From Diphasiastrum complanatum (Eukaryota; Streptophyta; Lycopodiopsida; Lycopodiales; Lycopodiaceae): a stretch of DNA of 64,000 bases. The position numbers and the translations under genes are program-made. Positions 56,904 through 64,000 of this stretch are shown one piece after another. Within the stretch, counting starts at the first letter, position 1, and every line of letters starts with the position of its first letter. The stretch spans positions 19,292,925 through 19,356,924 of the forward strand of contig CM055103.1 in NCBI GenBank assembly GCA_029204225.1, read 5' to 3'. The notes under the pieces were generated by a model. It did not search any database. It was not told the origin of the DNA and was given only the letters and a program-made list of their open reading frames with translations.

Positions 56904-57245
56904 CTCCCCGAAAACAGCAGCAAAATTGTAGTGGGTTTCTTTCCTTGCCTATCCTCAACCCAAGATCTAATCAATCTAGCATCGAGGAGATGAAGTTAGT
57001 TGTCACGCGTGGATTCATTCCCATGAGAGCGATAGCATAGTTCAGATTTCAACATCTAACTCTACCATCCACTAACCCTAAGCATTAACACTACATCCAT
57101 TAACACTACATCCGCAATGAAGATAGCTTACTCTTTTTCTCTCTCCCTTTCTCTCTCATAAAAAGTATTATAACGTGCACTTCCAATAACAATCAGATCC
57201 AACAATTAGTAAAACACAATAAAAGTATGAGAGATGGAGGAAAAG
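56904..57245 (-). repeat. inverted LTR copy of element Z with degenerate PBS
   Basis: On the minus strand the last about 314 bp of the Z LTR (compare 55790-56103) run from 57240 to 56927. They are followed by a degenerate tRNA-Asp PBS (TGCTGCTGTTTTCGGGGA, 13 of 18). It faces the LTR at 55299-56103 with about 820 bp between them, giving a large inverted repeat. Confidence 0.82.
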
Positions 57246-60244
57246 CTATTCTACAAGGTCATGTGCTCAATTCACATACCTTAATTATGTACAATGGAAT
57301 AAAGCGAGCATAGCCCCCAAAGTCAACATAGAAAGATATGTTTTACCTTTTTTCACAAGATTATGGAGGAGTACTGAAATTTTGCAATTCTAGCTTGACC
57401 AATTTTGGTCACATGCATTGTAATTGGCAAGATGGCCATGTAAATAGATGCCACATGTGCCAAATTTCATAAAATTTTCCAAAACTTCATTCATCATATT
57501 GCATTGTGATAGCATCTTTGAAATGAGGCCAAAGTGTGTTTAGATAGGCTAAAGAAATTCTAGGATCTTAAAATAGCATGTTTTACATTGTTTTTGAATC
57601 TTGACCCCTAATTGGGGTGGATCCAATGACCTATTAGGTTAGATGTTAGGGTTAGGGTATGGTAAGTTCAGAGATGCCCTAAAATGATCATATCCAAGAC
57701 TGAAACGGATAAATATGTGATGGGATCTGCATCAAAGTATGAAGAAAAATCGAGTTTTTCCACTTCCATCAACATTGACTTTGAGTGGCGAGTTGTATCA
57801 TGATCTTTGAGCATTCTTGTGCATTTATGACATTGATTAGAAGGTACTAAAGTGTTTTACAGGTCAAGAAATCTTGTTGTACTTTTACTTCAAAGGTTTC
57901 ATCAAATCTATGTGCCTAAAGTGGAGCTAAATGCCAAGATAAGCTAGTTTTCATAACCAGTCTTGATTCTAGCTTCTAGTTTTGATCTAGATCATTCATT
58001 GCTACATTCTCCATCACTTTTAGGATTGATTGGGATTCATTTTGCTGTAAAATTTTGTCAATCTTGTCAACCCATACAGAACTAATGCAACTTGAGGCAA
58101 TCATGTGTTTCATCCATCTCTTCTTCAGTGATCTTATCGAACCTATGGGATCAGTTTGTAGATCAAAGATATTTCTTAGGAAATCCCACTGTAACTTTGT
58201 TCTACAACAATAAGCTAGAAGTTGAACCCGAGGGAGTAAAATCTGATGCACAAAAGATGGCCATAATACATAGAAAGATGTCTCTTAGTCAAGGTGACCA
58301 AATATTTTTGACTTCCGCCAAAGGATTCACGAAACATGGCACTCAACAAAGGACTACGTGGTCTTCATTTTCTAGGGCAAAAATGCTTAAAGTAGGGGAA
58401 GTATCACGTGCTGCATGTGATTGGCCCATGAGCTTACTAATGAATTGCCAAATATGGTTATGGAGCTAAATTAGACTAGAATTAGTCATTAGGATTGTTA
58501 ATAAAGAGGCTCCAACAACCTTGCTATGTTTGTGAATAGCGGACTTGTAATAATGGTTGTAAGGCCCAAATTAGCCAAATAACCTATAGTAGATGCACAA
58601 ATGGCCACTATAAATAGCCAAGGTCGTGCTAAATTTGGAAGCTATTGTTCATTTTGATAATTTTGAGTTTTAAGAGATCTTGGAGCTTCTGCTTTCTTGA
58701 TGGGAATGGTGTTTCATGTGGCTATAATCACATGAGAGCTTAGATCATGCTCTAGCAACAGGACCTATCTTGTGAATGATATTTAAGCATGAATAATGTT
58801 ACCTTACTTTGCCTATTTTAATGAAGTTTATTATCTTTATCTATTTTTAAATTGTCAATAATATGGTCATAACCATTGATTTGTGGAGTAGAGTGTAATT
58901 CTCGACAACTCCATGATTTAACTACAGTTGTAGAAGTTCACTCTGCTCATAATATACCTCTTTATTTTGATCTTTGACCCGATCATTACAGCTATCGGAC
59001 AAGACTTGATTTGGACTTTCAAATTGGTCTTCATCCACTTGTCCATTGATGCTTTGTTGATATTGATTTGTCTCCGTGGAAGATAGATCGATATTAAGAA
59101 TTTTGCTTTCTTCCTCAAAACCACCAGCTTCATCAAAAGATTCATGATCTTGTTTTCTCAATACACCTCGATCATTGTCTGATTTTGGCTTGGAAGTTTG
59201 CTCTTGAATTATAGTGAGGGAGACCAAAGTGAGGAGGAATTCTTTTGTACTTTTCCACTTGTATTTGGATAGATGTTCTGAAGCTAATAAATGCCTTGGA
59301 TTTTCACTCATACTCTCGTGAATGGCTTGTGTTTGGTGGATGATTGCATCTTGTGTATAAGAGCTCTAGCCAAGATCAGAAGCTAGTATTGTTGCATGCA
59401 AAAATCCAAGTTTGATCAATCTAGTTTTTGGAATGTGTAAATTATCTTGCTTGTAGATCTTTTTATGATCCTAAAATCAAAGTTTTTCACAAATCAGGTA
59501 TGACTTTAATGATCATAGGTAATGTCCGCAATTTCAACAAGGATTAATATGTAGAAACACTTAAGAATGATGATGTTGATCCTTTGAATCAAAGTTTCAT
59601 ATTGACAAAGGTATTCTTAGTCAGTCTATTCATTATTCAGCAAATAATGAAGGGGCCTCTAGTGCAGTGGGGGGATTCCTTCCATCTCAAAGGTATAAGG
59701 CCACTATGAAATACCATAAATGTAATAGGATACTCTAGAGGGCCATTCTTTGTGAATTAAAAATCATCTAATAAGGGCCATCGTGGAGTGTACACTCCTT
59801 TAAAATCGGAATAGCCTCTATTATAATCTTTCCTTAGATAGCTGCTCTTTTTGCCAACACATCTTAAAAGGAGAACCATCAAATTTATCTAACCAATTTT
59901 TAGTGTACTACACACTTTGGCCATCTTATTCCTTGATTGAAAAAAGAGTCACCACAAATCATACTCGGACATCATCACATATAAGCTAGATAATGTTCTT
60001 AAAGAAGAACTATTTGGCATATTACTTATTTTTTGCAAATGGTAACTAGCTTGTATGAACAAACATCACTCTGTAGTACATTTTTTGGTAAAAAGAGGGT
60101 CATAAAAACATGATTGGAAAGAGTTTCAAAGTTGGAATCAAGACTTCATAATTTAACAAAAGAGCTAGTCGATAAAATTCAAATAACAAGTGCATATTAC
60201 ATAATACTAAAGTCCTTGATTTGTTCCTTTAGGAAGAGGTTCTT

Positions 60245-60275
60245 AAAAGGGGAGGGAATGTTATGTACATGCAAG
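60245..60275 (+). other. possible polypurine tract and LTR start
   Basis: AAAAGGGGAGGGAA followed by TGTTATGTACATGC (60259) resembles the PPT-LTR junction of element B (GGAGGGAAGAA, TGTTATGTC). No coding region or second LTR was identified around it. Confidence 0.3.
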
Positions 60276-60484
60276 GGCACACAATGACTAAATCTAAGGT
60301 GATGATCTCATTATACATGATGATATATTTTATGTTGATTACATAGTTAATTCAATTGTTATCTCACTTTAAGATTCTCCACATACCTCTCTATGTATGC
60401 TCTATCTCTTCATATTTTTTTTCTTTTTTTGGGCATTAATAAGCGAAAATTTCCTTGCTAAGTTCACATGTACAAGGCAATATG

Positions 60485-60540
60485 ACCATAATGTCCTCTG
60501 TGGAAAATTGTTCATGGGCAATTTTCCATGGACATTATGA
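60485..60540. repeat. inverted repeat / hairpin
   Basis: CATAATGTCC + TGGAAAATTG on the left pairs with CAATTTTCCA + GGACATTATG on the right, loop about 8 nt, with a 3-base bulge. A further direct ATGACCATAATGTCC copy follows at 60537. Confidence 0.7.
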
Positions 60541-61584
60541 CCATAATGTCCTAGCACATTTTCTCATAAAGACTAGACTTTATTACTTTGTGCCAACAAA
60601 GAAATTTTACTATATTACATAAGTCCGAGTAGATGGGTGAGCATGACACCCTTTTGAGCCTCCTAGTCCCTTCACCTTAAACTAAAGTTAATACTCAAAG
60701 TAATTTTTTTTATTAATACTTGTAAAAGTTATATATAAAAAACTAAGCCTAATCTTAGTTGTTGAACGTAGTTCTATTTGGATTGTTTGTATTGGGGAAT
60801 GGAGCTTTTAGTGGCTTTTGCAACCCAGTTACGATCACGGAATAATGGCGAGACCGTTAGGCCGAGTCCCATTGAATTGGGTGCAAAAGCTAGTAGAAAG
60901 TTCAACCCGTCATTTGGCTATAACGAGATGCATGGGGCGGCGCACATTTTAACAATTTATGGGCTATGATATTCTTTACAAATCTCTTTACAAACTTTTT
61001 GAAAGTTGTGATTTGCTCATAAACTCGTAATATGATTATGGGCACATTGCCTTTTTACTAATGATATGCACTTTTGATTTTGAAATCTTTCCATGAATGA
61101 AAACTTCGAAAAATTATGCGAAATATGCCAATTTGGGAAATTGTTGAGATAACACTTTCTTTGTATGATTAAGCCTCCTCTCAAATGTACAATGAAAAGC
61201 ACAAACTAGGTAAGTGGAGCCTAATATTTAAGCATAACCATGCTCCTAAAGTTGATGATCTAAACAAAAGAAGATTATGGACAAAACCTTATGGTGTTGA
61301 AGGTTGCACCCCTAACCTTCATGCAGCTCCAAAAAAAAAAAAACCTAAAATTGCAAGGAAGATTACATCCGTAATTGTAACCTTCATGTAGCTCCAGAAT
61401 AGAAAAAAAAAACCAACAATTGCTACTTGACAGTTGTGCCCAAGAAACTTGCTCACCCTATAGGGATTGCTAGGTTTTCGAATAAAATTGTATTGAACCC
61501 ATGCATTTCCACTATGCATTACAGCCTATAAATTACTATTTGATTCTCTTATTTCTATATATTAATCCAGTTTCCTATCAACGA

Positions 61585-61657
61585 GCTCCCGTGGCCTAAT
61601 GGATAAGGCATCTGACTTCTAATCAGGGGATTGTGGGTTCGAGTCCCACCGGGAGTG
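61585..61657 (+). tRNA. trnR-UCU (nuclear): tRNA-Arg (anticodon UCU)
   Basis: Seventy-three bases forming a complete cloverleaf: acceptor GCTCCCG / CGGGAGT (first pair G-T), anticodon stem TCTGA / TCAGG around CTTCTAA (anticodon TCT, reads AGA), and a T arm with GGGTTCGAGTCCC. The internal promoter boxes are present: A box TGGCCTAATGG, B box GGTTCGAGTCC. No intron; CCA is not encoded. A CAA triplet lies just upstream (61580) and T5 at 61659-61663 is the Pol III terminator. The body differs from chloroplast trnR-UCU as I know it, so it is a nuclear gene. Confidence 0.96.
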
Positions 61658-61658
61658 C

Positions 61659-61663
61659 TTTTT
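61659..61663 (+). terminator. Pol III terminator T5
   Basis: Five T directly after the tRNA-Arg gene. Confidence 0.85.
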
Positions 61664-63489
61664 GTTAAACTCCCTCATTTTTTTGTATCCACTCCATCTC
61701 TTTTGCTGTAAATAGCTTTTCCTTTTTCAAAACCGCGTGCAAGCGTTACTTTGGTCTGGCTAAAATCTGTTCTGGGCAATCCACGCAAGTCAGGAAATTT
61801 GCAACAACTCGATGCAAATTTTTTTGGGTTTCAATCCATATGGATGTTCGCTTTTTAGTTTTGTCAATTATTTTACCATATGCCTGGGCTGCAAAAACAA
61901 AATTGCAACCAGAACGCCTCATGATATTGTGTACTTGTAAAATATGCTGCCAATTTTCTCTTTGATGACCTTAATTCTGATCTTTGCTTTCTCTTGAAAG
62001 CATTCCTTGAGTTTGCAAACTGTTTTCAGCTTTAAGGATTTCTTTGTTGGCAGCAGCAACTGGCCTTTAAGAACTGGATCTTTTTTTGTATTGAGCTCTA
62101 CTATTTTCAGCCAAATGCACTGCATAAACCCGACTTCCTGTTTGGTCAAATCCAATAGAAATGGCTCAGTTTTGGGTGACTTCAACAGTTTACTCGTGAA
62201 AACACTCTGATTTTTGTAGAGATCGCCACTGATATGAAAACTTTAACTTGAAAAACCCATCGGTATCCGTCTTCCAATATATGGAGAATTCTTATATGGT
62301 TAAAACCTGTCAACATGTGCCCAAGTGGAATCAAACTCCAAACCTTAAAGATAAATAAATATATCAACCATAGGCTAAATTTCAGGGACATTGATTGATT
62401 GAGACAACTCCACACTTCAAAGATTAATAAATATGTCAACCCATAGGCTAAATCTAAGGGACATTGATTGATTGAGACGTGTGTTCCTCACCAAGTGCTC
62501 GTGGTAGGTGTTGAAAATCTTAGGTTTCACATGTGAGAAAGGGTATCAATTTTAGGCTTAGGTCGAGTGCACACTGTATGTAATGAGGATCTTTCTTTTC
62601 ACTAGTACAGGACACATTCACATCCACTTTGCATACACAAATCCCTCGTTGCTATAACAATTTCCCTTACCATATATTTTGCAAGCATGCCATCATTGCA
62701 AATGGTAACATATAGACCCCACAATGATTCCACCCTATTTTTTCAAGGCACCAACAAAAGTTAATATCTATCTCTGTCAAAGCTTACATGTACGATAATT
62801 TCAAATGTATAATTCGATATAATAGCAACGTTGCTAGTTGTTTATTGTACGATCATAGTCTCATTCAAGTAGTCAAATTATCCATTTGATGTATGTTGCA
62901 AGGCCTCAGAGAAATAGGTAATTTTCACTACTTTGAGATTCAATTTTAGACAAATTCAGAAACATTGAAGTTTCATTTAGACTACACTTTTTGAAATTAC
63001 ACGATTGTTGTTTGAATTCTCAAATTGAACATAAAAAGTATATGATGAACATTGTTGTTTAGATCGTCTATGAACTCAAAGACTATTTGATAAAAATTGT
63101 TATCTAGATTCCTAATGTGAATTCAAAGAGTATCTAATGAAATTGTCATTTAGATCTTGGTGAACTATAAACATAAGAAAGTTTGACACTTTTAGTGAAA
63201 CTACTCCAAGTTTAGTTATTTATGTGTTGCACCTTGTCATCATGCTTTTGTGGTACCATATTTCTTTGGTAAATACTTAGAATGGCTTCATGTCATTGTG
63301 AAAATAAGAGCACATATGGTTTTTTTGGTAATGTAGCAAATTATCTCACATTACATTATCAATACACGTGACATGGCATGCTTATCGTGGTGGAAAATTA
63401 ATTAAGACTCATTGGAATTATGAGTAAATGGTCATATACAATGGGACATTTATCGTGAAGAATTTTGAGATGAAATCAATGTGCCATAG
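61664..63489. other. no gene recognised; one tandem duplication
   Basis: AT-rich. Near-duplicate units at 62343-62404 and 62416-62479 share CATAGGCTAAAT and GGGACATTGATTGATTGAGAC with several differences. No ORF with family features. Confidence 0.5.
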
Positions 63490-64000
63490 GAAGTGTCCTA
63501 ACTCAACCGAGAGAATACAAGAAAGATTATTCGACTTACTTTGCCAGTACATTGCTGAAACGAATTTTTTCATAACTGAGCGAGAGCCTCTAACAATGGT
63601 GTATAACGTGAAAATTTTCATCCTTACCTATTGGCGAACTCTTTCACTTTCTTCATTGATCATCAAGCCCTATTGCATCTAGTAAATAGACCATGCACCA
63701 CTTGAAGGATCACTAGGTGATTGTTGCTCCTCCAACAGTTCGACTTCAAGATCGTCTTTAGCAAGGGTAAGTAGCACTATTTGGACGATCATATCTCAAC
63801 GTGCCCAACGTACTTCAGAATAAAGTGGTGGATGACGAGCTACTCTATAAGAACCACCAAGTGAACATCTTCAGGATTCCAATCACATGCAAATCAAAAG
63901 GACACTTGTGGAGCATAAACCACCCAACCAATATGGAAAGGCTAGTCAATACCCTAACCAATCCACCCCCAAGCCACAGTGAAGAACACAAGAGAGCAGA
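63490..64000 (+). pseudogene. gypsy RNase H and pre-integrase relic
   Basis: Coding words AETNFFITEREPLTMVYNVK (63549-63608), FFIDHQALLHLVNRPC (63651-63700, other frame), LLLLQQFDFKIVF (63722-63757) and VVDDELLYKNHQVNIF (63826-63875) are the second half of a gypsy RNase H and the spacer before integrase. Several frames and stops; continues past the window edge. Confidence 0.75.

Larger units (their letters stand above)
57246..61584. other. no gene recognised
   Basis: AT-rich DNA. Frames of about 125-129 codons at 58092-58469 (plus) and 58922-59311 (minus, acidic and Gln/Ser-rich, starting MSENPRHLL) have no family features; the latter is the better candidate for an unrecognised exon. A TATA-like CACTATAAATAGCC is at 58608, an inverted repeat at 60485-60540 and a possible PPT/LTR start at 60245-60270. 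Confidence 0.4.

Noticed and set aside
58092-58469. 125-codon plus-strand frame
   Set aside because: No domain, non-ATG start, composition like the surrounding spacer.
61585-61657. Plastid DNA insertion
   Set aside because: The tRNA sequence differs from chloroplast trnR-UCU as known and the flanks have no plastid genes.

Overview
The window is nuclear DNA from a land plant with a large, repeat-rich genome. The evidence is a GT-AG-spliced DHHC-type protein S-acyltransferase gene with plant-like architecture, a nuclear-type tRNA-Arg(UCU) gene, plant-type Ty1/copia and Ty3/gypsy LTR retrotransposons primed by tRNA-Met or tRNA-Asp sites, and a hAT-type DNA transposon relic. Species cannot be told from the sequence; the nesting density would fit a gymnosperm, a fern or a large angiosperm genome. 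Only two host genes are well supported: the S-acyltransferase (minus strand, 12881-15079) and the tRNA (61585-61657). Almost everything else is mobile DNA in various stages of decay.

Layout. 0-9 kb: GC-rich stretch with a 56-bp tandem duplication and poly(C) tracts, a long fold-back repeat (2290-2745), a minus-strand gypsy pol relic (element A, 4188-7250), and poly(G) tracts. 9-12.1 kb: a hAT-like element whose ends are packed with GGTACC palindromes, lying between two (TA)n arrays, with a broken BED/hAT transposase and a second convergent ORF. 12.9-15.1 kb: the S-acyltransferase gene. 15.5-21.6 kb: intergenic DNA with microsatellites, two clusters of iterated short motifs and a probable LTR start. 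21.6-31.0 kb: element C (tRNA-Asp primed), whose gag is interrupted by a complete but dead chromovirus (element B, 23875-30979, TSD TTAAT) and then by a copia element (D, 31018-33745, minus). 34.06-34.46 kb: a 400-bp (GA)n/(GAGAGG)n array.

37.2-51.1 kb is a four-level nest: a minus-strand copia (G) holds a plus-strand copia (F). F in turn holds a 1.7-kb LTR-derived composite (I, TSD GTGTG) in its integrase region and a young copia derivative (E, TSD CTAAG) in its 3' LTR. Removing each insert with one TSD copy restores the reading context of its host in every case. 51.1-57.2 kb: element Z, a tRNA-Asp-primed gypsy-type element with gag and protease but no reverse transcriptase, followed by a second PBS, a six-copy 87-bp array and an inverted LTR copy. 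57-64 kb: mostly unassigned, with the tRNA gene and a gypsy RNase H relic at the right edge.

The most unusual content is a set of non-autonomous retrotransposons that keep gag and protease but have lost or replaced polymerase functions. Element E has an intact gag-protease ORF plus a second open frame of about 717 codons without recognisable integrase, RT or RNase H; part of it is shared with element D. Element Z is gag-protease followed by a Ser/Lys-rich tail. The tRNA-Asp-primed elements C and Z also carry long 5' leaders filled with an element-specific iterated short motif.
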